A stretch of 64,000 nt of DNA from JBFMHP01 sp964557295 (GTDB lineage Bacteria; Pseudomonadota; Gammaproteobacteria; RBG-16-57-12): the NCBI GenBank assembly GCA_964557295.1, contig CAZKZP010000007.1:1-64000 (forward strand). Reading direction: 5' to 3'. Made by a program: the position numbers and the translations under genes. Each line of letters begins with the position of its first letter. Positions within the stretch are counted from its first letter, which is position 1. This document shows, one piece after another, positions 23,960-31,619 of the stretch. Below the pieces are notes generated by a model. It saw only the letters and a program-made list of their open reading frames with translations, was not told the DNA's origin and did no database searches.

Positions 23960-25813
23960 ATGAAGAACAATCAATCTGACAGCTGCATAAGCAACCGCCG
24001 TACCGCGAGCAAATCCCTGCGCTGTAGGGTGGCGCTGAGCGCAGCGAAGACCAACGATCGGCGGCCTGGTGTTGGGCTTCGTACCTCAGCCCAACCTACA
24101 TTTCTGGGCTTGATCATCGGGATCGCGCTGGCGGGTCCGGCGGTTGCCGTCGAGCTCGACTTCAGCGGCTCGAACATCTACATGAAATTTCTCGATGGCC
24201 ACCATCGGCTGGTGTCGGGCGGTTCGATCGACACGGCGAGCGGCTCGGATCAAGGCCAGTTCTCGGAACTCGAACTGCGCATTACGGCGAAGGTGTCGCG
24301 CCAGGTCGAGGCGGGTGCGCGCGTGTTGAGCCGCTCCAGCGGTTCCTACTGGTCCGAGTTCGGCGGCTTTGCGGATGAGGATACGCCGATCAAGGCCAAG
24401 AACATGAAGCTGCGCGGCGCGTACATCAATCTCACGCCCGGTTACGCGTGGCTGGACCAGGCCCTGCTCGGTTCGAGCGACTGGGGTATGTTCGATCCGT
24501 TCACCGTCGGCAAGATGCGTTACATCGACCGCGATAACATCAACGGCGTGTACTTCAAGGGTCCGTTACCGCTGGAGGGCAGCAGCTATGATGTCGCCTG
24601 GATCTCGCTGGCCCAGTACCTCGGCCCCAACTTCAGCACGGGCAGCTTGCAAAAGAACGACGGCACCTATGTCGGCCAGGTCAAGCTGCCTCTGCCCGGC
24701 GTCCAGCTGGCGGCGAGCCTGCAGCAGACCATGGACCGCGAACGCGATCCCGCCGACACCAACCTGTATGACGGGCAGGATACCTATCTTCGCTTCAAGA
24801 ACCAGGTGCGGTCGCTGCGCGCCGAAGCCAGTCCGCTCACCGGGCTCGATCTGCGCGCGGCGTATTACTATTCCAAGTACGATGCCAACGTCACCGGCGG
24901 GGTGGCGACGTTCAGCAATCTGCTGGGCGATGATTACAACGACGATGCCTGGTTGTTGACGGCCGATTGGTCGCAGACGCCGCTGCCCGGCTTTGGTGCG
25001 GCGCTGCAATTGTTCAATATCGGCGCGGGGTATGTGAGCGCCGTGGGCGCGCGGCGCGAGAGCGACGTGCTGCTCACCGAGGGCAGCGAATCCGCCTGGT
25101 TCGGCTGGGGCGATCCGAAGTATTTGGGCGGCATCGCCAACGACATGCAGCAGGTGCCGGTGACGATCCGTGACAACGACTTCACCGACTTCGATGAATC
25201 CGGCGCCGAATCGGCGATCGGTTGGAAGGGCGGTACGGTGCTGTTCAAATACGACGTGGCGAACACGCCGATGTCATTCGAATGGACGCGGCTCGACTAC
25301 AACCAGAACTGGCAGGACTGGGGTGGCAAGCAGAATGTCTTCGATGTCATCAATTTTGGTGGCCCCACCGGGCCAGGCTTCAAGGAAGACACCGATCGCA
25401 AGACCAACATCTTCGCCTTCAAGGTCAGCCACGTGTTCCCGGTTCTCGGCGGCCTGGATACGAGCTTCAAGTGGAAGCGCGTGGCCGATGAAGACAATGC
25501 CGATGCCACCACCACGGCCGATGATCGCGAAACCAAGGACAATGGCTTTGCCATTTCCGTCGGCAACCAGCTGTTCAGCGATCTCTACGGCAGCCTGTCC
25601 TACGGACGGTACAGCCGCGACATCGACGTGGGCGCATCGAGCTTCGATAATGACAAGGGCATCATCAGCCTGCGCTTCGCGTATAATCTCGCCGGCTTCG
25701 AGTTGGGCACACTCGTGCAGTGGATCGATGGCCGGGGTGATCCACTGCAGACTGGAACTCGGATCGATGTGGATCAATATCGGATGAAGACCTTCGCCAA
25801 GGTGATCTTCTGA
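23960..25813 (+). CDS. Outer-membrane beta-barrel, probable glucan porin, with repeat-derived N terminus
   Basis: The 617-residue product starts at ATG 23960, with AGGAGG 8 bp upstream. The hydrophobic signal core (LGLIIGIALAGPAVA) does not come until about residue 48. Residues about 22-47 are encoded by a 78-bp dispersed repeat (24023-24100) read in frame. The mature part alternates hydrophobic and polar residues, has many aromatic girdle residues and ends KVIF with a terminal Phe, the outer-membrane barrel signal. Segments such as NMKLRGAYINLTPGYAWLDQ and VDQYRMKTFAKVIF suggest an alginate/maltodextrin-type porin. Operon position supports uptake of glucan oligosaccharides. No named family is certain. 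Confidence 0.72.
   Translation: MKNNQSDSCISNRRTASKSLRCRVALSAAKTNDRRPGVGLRTSAQPTFLGLIIGIALAGPAVAVELDFSGSNIYMKFLDGHHRLVSGGSIDTASGSDQGQFSELELRITAKVSRQVEAGARVLSRSSGSYWSEFGGFADEDTPIKAKNMKLRGAYINLTPGYAWLDQALLGSSDWGMFDPFTVGKMRYIDRDNINGVYFKGPLPLEGSSYDVAWISLAQYLGPNFSTGSLQKNDGTYVGQVKLPLPGVQLAASLQQTMDRERDPADTNLYDGQDTYLRFKNQVRSLRAEASPLTGLDLRAAYYYSKYDANVTGGVATFSNLLGDDYNDDAWLLTADWSQTPLPGFGAALQLFNIGAGYVSAVGARRESDVLLTEGSESAWFGWGDPKYLGGIANDMQQVPVTIRDNDFTDFDESGAESAIGWKGGTVLFKYDVANTPMSFEWTRLDYNQNWQDWGGKQNVFDVINFGGPTGPGFKEDTDRKTNIFAFKVSHVFPVLGGLDTSFKWKRVADEDNADATTTADDRETKDNGFAISVGNQLFSDLYGSLSYGRYSRDIDVGASSFDNDKGIISLRFAYNLAGFELGTLVQWIDGRGDPLQTGTRIDVDQYRMKTFAKVIF
24023..24100. repeat. Dispersed 78-bp repeat, copy 2, inside a coding region
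   Basis: It begins TGTAGGGTGGCGCTGAGCGC and ends CTCAGCCCAACCTACA. Its length is divisible by three and it has no stop in the porin frame. It is closely similar to 10621-10698, which is intergenic. Confidence 0.85.
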
Positions 25814-25837
25814 TCGCGTCCGGTGATCAGGTTTGAC

Positions 25838-25920
25838 ACAGCAACAATCCCCCCTCCCGCAGGCGAGAGAGCAACAATCCCCCCTCTCCCGCAGGCGGGA
25901 GAGGGGTAGGGGTGAGGGGA
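25838..25920. repeat. Intergenic repeat with tandem duplication
   Basis: AGCAACAATCCCCCCTC occurs twice in tandem, each followed by a CCCGCAGGCG hairpin. The second copy forms a longer stem (CCCCTCTCCCGC with GCGGGAGAGGGG). It belongs to the widespread CCCTCTCCC...GGGAGAGGG class and may act as a terminator or mRNA stabiliser behind the porin gene. Confidence 0.6.
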
Positions 25921-25964
25921 TTAAAAGTGCAAGATGCTCTTCCGAGTTCATAAGGATCGACCTC

Positions 25965-27050
25965 ATGTTTCGCTTACTCTTGCTTGTCCTCCTCTTTCCC
26001 GCGCTGACCGTAGGGGCCGCCGAGCGCCAAATCGCCATCCTCGACGACCCGGCCGGGGACGATCACGGTAACGGCACATTGAGTTACCCGCAGCGTCAGG
26101 ATTTCCAGCCCGGTGATCTCGATCTGCTGGCGCTGCGCATCGTCCGTACCGATGCTGCTTATCGTTTCGAAGCTACTTTCAAAAATCCGATCCGCAATCC
26201 GGACTCCGTGGCCGGCGATGTCGGGCCGGAGTCGCTTGCGCATTTCGCGCGGCGCGGTTTCTACGCCTTCAATCTCGATATCTATCTCGATCAGGACCGC
26301 GTCCAGGGTTCCGGCAATACCTACACGCTGCCGGGACGCCATATGCACATCGATGCATCACACGCGTGGGAAAAAGCTATCATCCTCACCCCGCGCCCCG
26401 AGCTGATGCGCAAGCAACTCATTACTGCGGTCGCGGAAAGCGAAGGCGCGCGCGATGTTGACGCGGTCGCGCAGCGGCTCGATCGTTCGATCTTTTTCCC
26501 CACCGAGATTCGCGTGCGCAATCGCACCGTGTCGTTCGTCGTGCCCGAGGCCTTCCTCGCCGGCGGGCGGCCCGATACGGATTGGTCGATCACGGCATTC
26601 GTCACCGGCGCCAAGACGGTCATCGAGGCGGATCTCGACCTGCTCTCTGCCCCCGGCACCGTGCTCGCACGCCTGCCGCTCGGTGTGTTGCAGCCCAAGG
26701 CCGGCCGCCCGCGCGATACCTTCGGCTACTCCGGTGCCGCCGCGCCCGGCCCGGTGATCGATCTGCTCGTCCCGGCACCGCTCAAGCAGCAGGAGCTGCT
26801 GTCCGGCACGGCAGCGCTCGTGGGCGTGATGTGGGCAGCGAGTGGCGCCGTTGCCACGGCGGAGGGCGCCAGTCCGGTCACGAGCATCACAAACACCGCA
26901 TCGCCCACACCCGTCGCGCCGAGCGCCACCGGCGCCCCCCGCGGCCGCATCGCCGAACGCCTGCGGCAATTGAACGAGCTGCGCGCGCAAGGGCTGGTCA
27001 ACGAACCGGAATATGAAGAGTTGCGGCGCAAGATCCTGGCGGATCTATGA
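25965..27050 (+). CDS. Secreted Glucodextran_C-like protein with C-terminal SHOCT-type segment
   Basis: The 361-residue protein starts at ATG 25965 (AAGGATC upstream) with a signal peptide (LLLLVLLFPALTVGAA). The N-terminal domain resembles that of the protein at 23146: IAILDDPAGDDHGNGTLSYP, GDLDLLALRIVRTDAAYRFEA, FNLDIYLDQDR. Near residue 285 lies a possible TM or hydrophobic stretch (GTAALVGVMWAASGAVA), then a Thr/Pro/Ala linker and a short SHOCT-like helix pair, RLRQLNELRAQGLVNEPEYEE. The last 17 codons lie in a 54-bp sequence duplicated at 32241-32294, so this 3' end is an island attachment site. It is the last gene of the glucan operon; periplasmic glucan binding is likely. Confidence 0.7.
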   Translation: MFRLLLLVLLFPALTVGAAERQIAILDDPAGDDHGNGTLSYPQRQDFQPGDLDLLALRIVRTDAAYRFEATFKNPIRNPDSVAGDVGPESLAHFARRGFYAFNLDIYLDQDRVQGSGNTYTLPGRHMHIDASHAWEKAIILTPRPELMRKQLITAVAESEGARDVDAVAQRLDRSIFFPTEIRVRNRTVSFVVPEAFLAGGRPDTDWSITAFVTGAKTVIEADLDLLSAPGTVLARLPLGVLQPKAGRPRDTFGYSGAAAPGPVIDLLVPAPLKQQELLSGTAALVGVMWAASGAVATAEGASPVTSITNTASPTPVAPSATGAPRGRIAERLRQLNELRAQGLVNEPEYEELRRKILADL

Positions 27051-27053
27051 GCG
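27000..27053 (+). repeat. Direct repeat, left copy (candidate attL)
   Basis: This 54-bp sequence differs from 32241-32294 at only two positions. It covers the last codons and stop of the SHOCT-type gene. An integrase remnant begins about 20 bp inside. Integration into the 3' end of a gene, with duplication of that end, is the standard behaviour of tyrosine integrases. Confidence 0.75.
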
Positions 27054-27075
27054 CGCCCGGTATATACGGGCACAT

Positions 27076-27315
27076 CGGCAACACGTTATAGAGAACAAAG
27101 TCGAAGCTGCATACAGACGAGGCGATTTATTTACCAAGCGTCGTAAAATCATGCAGGAGTGGGCGGACTACCTCGACAAGCTCAATGCAGGGGCCAGTGA
27201 TCCCACTCCCGTAACGCGTCTGACTGAACAGGGACTGCTCAAGCATTTTTATCTTAGCCGCTTACTCATCTCCACTTTCAATCATCTCAGGCACATATAC
27301 CCTGCGCAGGGGTAG
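27076..27315 (+). pseudogene. Tyrosine integrase, C-terminal remnant
   Basis: Residues encoded at about 27076-27192 read HVIENKVEAAYRRGDLFTKR then RKIMQEWADYLDKL. This is the classic C-terminal tail of P4/CP4-57-type phage and island integrases (NKVEAAYRRGDLFEKRR...M..W). The catalytic domain and everything upstream are gone; the frame begins right after the candidate attL. The frame stays open to 27315, where it overlaps the 3' end of the nuclease gene on the other strand. Confidence 0.8.
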
Positions 27316-28284
27316 CAGTCCTTTGTAGCGAGAGTCGAAACGGTCGTAGTGTTGGAAGATGAGCTGCACCAGTTCATCGCCGTCGATCAGGCGCAGGTTG
27401 GTTTTGGATCGGGCGAAGTTTTTCGCCTGGGTAGTGAAGACGCCGAGGGTTACCAGTAGGCCGAACTCGCTTGCGCCGACTTTGCCGTAGAGGGCGGAGA
27501 CGGCGGGGTCGCCGATGCTGCCTTCGCTGCTTTTGACTTGGACTTTGATGATGGGCGGTTCGACGCCGAGCTCGTCTTTGTGGGCGACGATGTCGATCCC
27601 GCCGTCGGGGCCTTCGGGCGAGACGCGGGTGTGGTAGCCCATGATGTTGAGCAGGTGGGCAAGAAAGTCAGCGAAGGGGTGGCCTTTGAGCTCTTGCGCC
27701 AGGCGCTTGAGGACGAAGTCGCGGGTAGTCTCTTCGATGTCTTCCGCCACGGCGGCGACGGACTCATCCTGCGCGACTGAGACGGCAGGGGCGGCTTGGC
27801 CTTCCAGCGCGGCGCGGAATTCATCGGCGTAGTTTTTGACCAGGAAGAGGCTCATGGCAGAGCCGATCTCGTAGAGCGCACCTTGGCTGAACCGGGTGCG
27901 CGGGACGGCGCGCAGCCACTTCACTGCCCGGACGTTGGGATAGCCCGGTTCGGTGTTGGGGTCGTAGCGGTAATCGCCTTCCACACGCCCCAGGTGTATC
28001 TGGCGGTCGCGCTTGGAGGGATAGGCCACCAGGTCACCCGGCTTCATCTCGTGAACGAAGCGGAACAGCTGCCCGGCGTTGTTGGGGATGGCCCCGGGTT
28101 TCTTGTCCGGGTACGCCGCTGCCACGCCGGCCTTGAAGGCATCGCGGTCGGCCTTGAGGGCGGAGAGGTCACCCATTTTCACCCAACCCACGGCGATGCA
28201 GTTTTTCTTGAGAAAGAGCGTATCGGCATCGCCGCTCTTGCCGGCATGTATGCCCCATATGGTGGTGTCGTTGGGTTTGCTCAT
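27262..28284 (-). CDS. Mrr-like restriction endonuclease with N-terminal PUA/EVE-like region
   Basis: The 340-residue protein has two parts. The N-terminal half (WGIHAGKSGDADTLFLKKNC, AVGWVKMGDLSAL, GDLVAYPSKRDRQIHLGRVE) looks like a PUA/EVE-type domain that may read modified bases. The C-terminal half is an Mrr-type PD-(D/E)xK nuclease: LLNIMGYHTRVSPEGPDGGI, DIVAHKDELG, IKVQVKSSEG, with the catalytic D in GGIDIVA and the QxK motif in VQVKSS. Such enzymes cut foreign or modified DNA. The ATG overlaps the stop of the upstream nuclease gene by 4 bp, so the two are co-translated. Confidence 0.82.
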   Translation of the reverse strand: MSKPNDTTIWGIHAGKSGDADTLFLKKNCIAVGWVKMGDLSALKADRDAFKAGVAAAYPDKKPGAIPNNAGQLFRFVHEMKPGDLVAYPSKRDRQIHLGRVEGDYRYDPNTEPGYPNVRAVKWLRAVPRTRFSQGALYEIGSAMSLFLVKNYADEFRAALEGQAAPAVSVAQDESVAAVAEDIEETTRDFVLKRLAQELKGHPFADFLAHLLNIMGYHTRVSPEGPDGGIDIVAHKDELGVEPPIIKVQVKSSEGSIGDPAVSALYGKVGASEFGLLVTLGVFTTQAKNFARSKTNLRLIDGDELVQLIFQHYDRFDSRYKGLLPLRRVYVPEMIESGDE

Positions 28285-29366
28285 ACCTCATCCTCACTCT
28301 TTGCATCATCGCCGTTCGACTCATGCCCACTACCCAATTCGCGTTCGATCTGCTCGATACTCGGCAGGCTGGTTTGCAGTTCCTTGGGCAAGGCCTCCAC
28401 CAGCTGGTATTCCGCCACGCCGATAGGCTTGCTCGAGTCACGCAGTGCGTATTCGGCCACCACGCGATTTTGCGTCTTGCAGAGCAGCAGGCCGATGGTC
28501 GGGTTATCCTGCTCCGATTTCATCTGGGCATCCACGGCAGTGAGATAAAAGCTCAGTTGTCCCGCGTGCTCGGGTTTGAACGCCCCTGCCTTCAGTTCCA
28601 CCACCACGTAACAGCGCAGCTTGAGATGGTAGAACAGCAGATCGATGAAAAAATCGTCACCGCCCACCTCAATGTGTACCTGGCGCCCAACGTAGGCAAA
28701 GCCGGCACCGAGTTCGATGAGGAATTGGGTAATGTGCTGGACGATGGCGGATTCGATGGCGCGTTCGTCGGCCTCCTTACCCACGCCGAGAAAGTCCAGG
28801 CGATACGGATCTTTCAGCGACTCGCGTGCCAGGTCGGAGTGCGGCGCAGGCAAGCGCTTTTCAAAGTTGGTAACGGCTTTTCCTTCCCGCTCGAGCAGGC
28901 GCGTTTCGATATGGATATTGAGCACGTTGCGCGACCAGCCGTGCTGGATGGCGCGCTGGGCATACGCCATACGCACTTGCGGGTCTTTCAGCTTGGTAAG
29001 CAGCACCAGATTATGCCCCCATGGCAATTGTCCAACAGCCTGTTGGACAATTGCCTCGTCCGGCCACGCCTCGGCAAACGCGCGCATATACATCAGGTTG
29101 GCGCGGGAAAACCCCTTCATATCAGGAAAGGCCGTGCGCAGATCATGAGCCAGCCGCTCGATCACCTTCGCGCCCCAACCCTGCTGCGCCTGCCGCTCCA
29201 GAATATCGCGCCCGATCTGCCAGTACAGCAGCACCAGCTCACGGTTCACCGCCAGCGTGGCGCGCTGCTGGGCGGTATGGATGCGGGCCTTCAGCTCCGC
29301 CAGCCAGTCGGCGTAGCCGCTGGGGGCGGTGGTGAGGGTCACGGGGGTGTCGTTGTCATTGCTCAT
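28281..29366 (-). CDS. YhcG/DUF1016-type PD-(D/E)xK nuclease
   Basis: The 361-residue protein starts at ATG 29366 (MSNDNDTPV), with AGAGG upstream. The N-terminal DUF1016 region shows RATLAVNRELVLLYWQIGRD, AQQGWGAKVIERLAHDLR, GFSRANLMYMRAFAEAW and QLPWGHN. The C-terminal nuclease domain shows DFFIDLLFYHLKLRCYVVVE with LKAGAFKPEHAGQLSFYL, containing the catalytic D and ExK. These proteins commonly sit in type I restriction loci, as this one does: its ATG overlaps the stop of an hsdS 3' fragment (GCATGA). Its own role is unproven, probably DNA defence. Confidence 0.85.
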   Translation of the reverse strand: MSNDNDTPVTLTTAPSGYADWLAELKARIHTAQQRATLAVNRELVLLYWQIGRDILERQAQQGWGAKVIERLAHDLRTAFPDMKGFSRANLMYMRAFAEAWPDEAIVQQAVGQLPWGHNLVLLTKLKDPQVRMAYAQRAIQHGWSRNVLNIHIETRLLEREGKAVTNFEKRLPAPHSDLARESLKDPYRLDFLGVGKEADERAIESAIVQHITQFLIELGAGFAYVGRQVHIEVGGDDFFIDLLFYHLKLRCYVVVELKAGAFKPEHAGQLSFYLTAVDAQMKSEQDNPTIGLLLCKTQNRVVAEYALRDSSKPIGVAEYQLVEALPKELQTSLPSIEQIERELGSGHESNGDDAKSEDEV

Positions 29367-29639
29367 GCGACCTCTTTCTGGCGTGGTGCCANNNNNNNNN
29401 NNNNNNNNNNNNNNNNNNNNNNNNNNNNNNNNNNNNNNNNNNNNNNNNNNNNNNNNNNNNNNNNNNNNNNNNNNNNNNNNNNNNNNNNNNNGCGCCTCGT
29501 GCAGCACGGCTTCAAGCAGGCGACGGCTGTCGGTTTGGGTGGTGGTAAGCTGGGTTTCCAGTTGGTCGCACAGTGCCATCAGTTCATCGACCTTGGCGAC
29601 GGTTTGGATATTGTCCATCTTTTTCAAGATGTCTATCAA
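29363..29639 (-). pseudogene. hsdS: hsdS 3' fragment, copy 1 (contains a 100-bp gap)
   Basis: The minus strand encodes TVAKVDELMALCDQLETQLT followed by TTQTDSRRLLEAVLHEA, the conserved C-terminal helix of type I restriction specificity subunits. After 100 Ns (29392-29491) the frame resumes and stops at 29363 inside the nuclease start. Upstream of TVAKV the sequence (IDILKKMDNIQ) no longer matches hsdS, so everything before the last helix has been replaced. A second, longer copy of the same gene end lies at 31282-31619. Confidence 0.75.
29392..29491. other. Assembly gap, 100 N
   Basis: A run of exactly 100 Ns lies between an hsdS fragment and the YhcG-type gene. The other copy of this junction (31282-31330) has only about 25 bp between the matching flanks, so the gap may be a placeholder over a repeat that the assembler could not resolve. 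Confidence 0.9.
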
Positions 29640-29674
29640 TTCGGGGGAGGATCATCCTACTGCGGGCTGATTTC

Positions 29675-30160
29675 TCATTTATCCTGCGTATGATTAGCAT
29701 GGCGATTCTGTGCCAACTGAACCATCGGCAGTACCGCCCTTGGTAAATGCATACGGTCACACTGGCTAGATAACAGTTCGCGCCAATAGGGCCAGATGTG
29801 ATAACTCACATTTTTTAGTGAAAACTCATCAATGCAGGCTTGGGTCAGCATTTCCTTCATGGCGTATTCAGCAATAAATTCCGCTTCAATCAACGCCTTT
29901 ATAGAACTTGCTTCGTCTTGGGAGCTTTCATCCACCCAACGCGCGCCCAAATCCACAAATACGTGCAGCATTCTTTCCTGTCCGTCCAGTTCAACAACCA
30001 TTGATTGCTTTACATGGTGTTTCAACTGTATTGCCAGAGACTCCACATCGGCATTGTACTTGGGATCGAAATCCCCCTCACAACGCGCCACCAAGCCCCT
30101 TAGATAGACATCATGGATCTGTAAGCTATCAATGGCTTTCTGTAATTCAGCGCTGATCAT
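29675..30160 (-). CDS. SecB-like chaperone of a toxin-antitoxin-chaperone operon
   Basis: The 161-residue cytoplasmic protein has the SecB fold signature in its C-terminal half: an acidic beta region (MLHVFVDLGARWV), then NVSYHIWPYWRELLSSQCDR and MHLPRAVLPM, which matches the FPYARE...RGTFPQLNLAPVNF end of SecB. General SecB is not expected next to a toxin. In TAC systems a solitary SecB-like protein protects the antitoxin by binding its C-terminal extension. The start overlaps the antitoxin stop by 4 bp. It is the third gene of the operon. The family call is good; dependence of the antitoxin on it is inferred from known TACs. Confidence 0.82.
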   Translation of the reverse strand: MISAELQKAIDSLQIHDVYLRGLVARCEGDFDPKYNADVESLAIQLKHHVKQSMVVELDGQERMLHVFVDLGARWVDESSQDEASSIKALIEAEFIAEYAMKEMLTQACIDEFSLKNVSYHIWPYWRELLSSQCDRMHLPRAVLPMVQLAQNRHANHTQDK

Positions 30161-30702
30161 CCAGCTCTCCTCCAGTCATCTTCAGATTCGGGCTGGGATT
30201 TAGAAATCACACGCAATGCTGGGCGCTGTTGTTGTGTTCGTTGCATTTTGCCACGGGTCGTCCATTGGTCAGCATTGTCTAATCTAACCCCTGCTACATT
30301 AGCCAAATGCGCAAAGGCGGCAGGAACGGCCTCAGCCAGCCGCAGGAGCTTGTCCATGGCCTCAGACTGCGCCACGTCATCAGTTTCATATTTGGAAAAC
30401 GCAACGGGACCACCACCGAAAATACGAGCGGCTTCGGCCTGGTTAATTCCCAACCGCTCACGCAAGGCGCGCACTTCGGCGCCTGTAAGCAAACCATCCA
30501 CCCGCTTTTTGAAAGCGATGATGGCGCGCTTATTCGCGCGAACTTGAGCAGCATTGGCTTGCTCGCTACCGCAGACATCACACTCAGAAAAATACAATGG
30601 AGTTTGGCCTGTATGCCCTTTGTATTCGGACATCTCCTGCACAACGCGGTCGTGCAACTGCCCTTCGCCACATACCGGGCAGGTATTGTCGTATGTATTC
30701 AT
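30157..30702 (-). CDS. MqsA-like antitoxin with C-terminal extension
   Basis: The 181-residue protein starts at ATG 30702 (MNTYDNTCPVCG), 2 bp after the toxin stop, with AGGTGG upstream. The N terminus is a YgiT-type zinc finger with paired CPVC and CDVC motifs. The middle is an HTH-XRE domain with the MqsA signature QAEAARIFGGGPVAFSKYE. The last 40 or so residues (QRTQQQRPALRVISKSQPES, then a charged end DDWRR) go beyond the 131-residue E. coli MqsA and correspond to the chaperone-addiction segment seen in TAC antitoxins. It should neutralise the toxin and repress the operon, perhaps at the palindrome 31136-31150. Confidence 0.87.
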   Translation of the reverse strand: MNTYDNTCPVCGEGQLHDRVVQEMSEYKGHTGQTPLYFSECDVCGSEQANAAQVRANKRAIIAFKKRVDGLLTGAEVRALRERLGINQAEAARIFGGGPVAFSKYETDDVAQSEAMDKLLRLAEAVPAAFAHLANVAGVRLDNADQWTTRGKMQRTQQQRPALRVISKSQPESEDDWRRAG

Positions 30703-30704
30703 GC

Positions 30705-31142
30705 TCACCACCTATCCTCGGAAAGATGACAAGATGCGGTCAAGATGACCTTGCCTGTCTTTCCAATCGCGAATTTGATGTAATACTCAATATCCATGTG
30801 CTTGCGCGCTGACTCCAGCCACTCGCGGCGTTTTAGCGAATACGAATCGCACGCAGCCCAGGCTCCACCGGGTTGATTTACGCACCACTCAGACCCGATG
30901 AAACGCCCCTCAGAAAGTGCCAGCCGAATTATGGCCACCACATCATTGAGGTCCAGCTCGTACTTCTTCAAATCACTCGCACACTTGCGCGTCCACGGCA
31001 CAACTACCGACTCGCCAAGCGCTAGAATTTCCAGCACCGTTTCATGCTCATAAAGAGGGCCGCCGGCGATCTTTCTCGCCGCACCGTCACCCTCCGGCGG
31101 AATCGGCCCGGTAAAGCGGCTGACAATCTTAGTATTTACCAT
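30705..31142 (-). CDS. MqsR-like toxin (RelE-fold mRNA interferase family)
   Basis: The 145-residue protein is the first gene of the TAC operon. The similarity to MqsR is weak but ordered: DLKKYELDLNDVVAIIRLAL, then a Trp/Tyr-containing turn (ACDSYSLKRREWLESARKHM) and a final strand pair IEYYIKFAIGKTGKVILTAS with a C-terminal CHLSEDRW. It is longer than E. coli MqsR (98 residues), mainly at the N terminus, which is rich in Gly/Pro. Gene order (toxin first) matches mqsRA. The identity rests largely on the unmistakable MqsA partner behind it. It should cleave mRNA when the antitoxin is lost. Confidence 0.7.
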   Translation of the reverse strand: MVNTKIVSRFTGPIPPEGDGAARKIAGGPLYEHETVLEILALGESVVVPWTRKCASDLKKYELDLNDVVAIIRLALSEGRFIGSEWCVNQPGGAWAACDSYSLKRREWLESARKHMDIEYYIKFAIGKTGKVILTASCHLSEDRW

Positions 31143-31150
31143 AATGGTAA
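31136..31150 (-). promoter_or_regulatory. Candidate TAC operator over the toxin start
   Basis: The perfect palindrome TTACCATAATGGTAA covers the ATG of the toxin gene (31140-31142). MqsA and related XRE antitoxins bind palindromes in their own promoter. A site on the start codon would block transcript elongation or initiation. The promoter itself would lie in the AT-rich stretch 31151-31280, which contains no gene. Confidence 0.45.
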
Positions 31151-31281
31151 GTCAATCCAGTTATATCTATCGACTCAATTTGCCCACGCTTTAATTCCCC
31201 CACGTCAAATAAAGTCTATTTGATTATTATTCAACGCGTTACAAATACTTAATCATTTATCGTGAGATCGTTCAATTTTAC

Positions 31282-31619
31282 TCATGCGACCACTTCCTGG
31301 CGTGGTGCCAGCGCCTCGTGCAGCACGGCTTCAAGCAGGCGACGGCTGTCGGTTTGGGTGGTGGTGAGCTGGGTTTCCAGTTGATCGCAGAGCGCCATCA
31401 GTTCATCGACCTTGGCGACGATGCGGTGTTGTTAGGCGAGGGGTGGGAGTGGGATGGAAAGCGGATAAATATCCTTGTTATTTATTTGTGGTACGGACGT
31501 ACCAGAGTTCAACTGCCAAAGATCAAATCCACTGAACCACAGCTGCAAGAATGCGGAGGTCTCATGAATAAACGGCCGCATTGCCATAAGATTGCTGTCA
31601 CAGACGACCTCAACGTAAG
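31282..31619 (-). pseudogene. hsdS: hsdS C-terminal fragment, copy 2, with nonsense codon
   Basis: Reading from 31619 down, the frame gives VVCDSNLMAMRPF, FSGFDLWQLNSGTSVPQINN, KDIYPLSIPLPPLA, a stop (TAA), then QHRIVAKVDELMALCDQLE, SRRLLEAVLHEALAPRQEVV and TGA at 31282. PPLAEQHRIVAKVDEL is a conserved hsdS motif, so the TAA sits exactly where the Glu codon (GAA) should be: a single-base nonsense change. Only the second target-recognition half remains. Immediately upstream, without a gap, lies an hsdR fragment. Confidence 0.82.
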
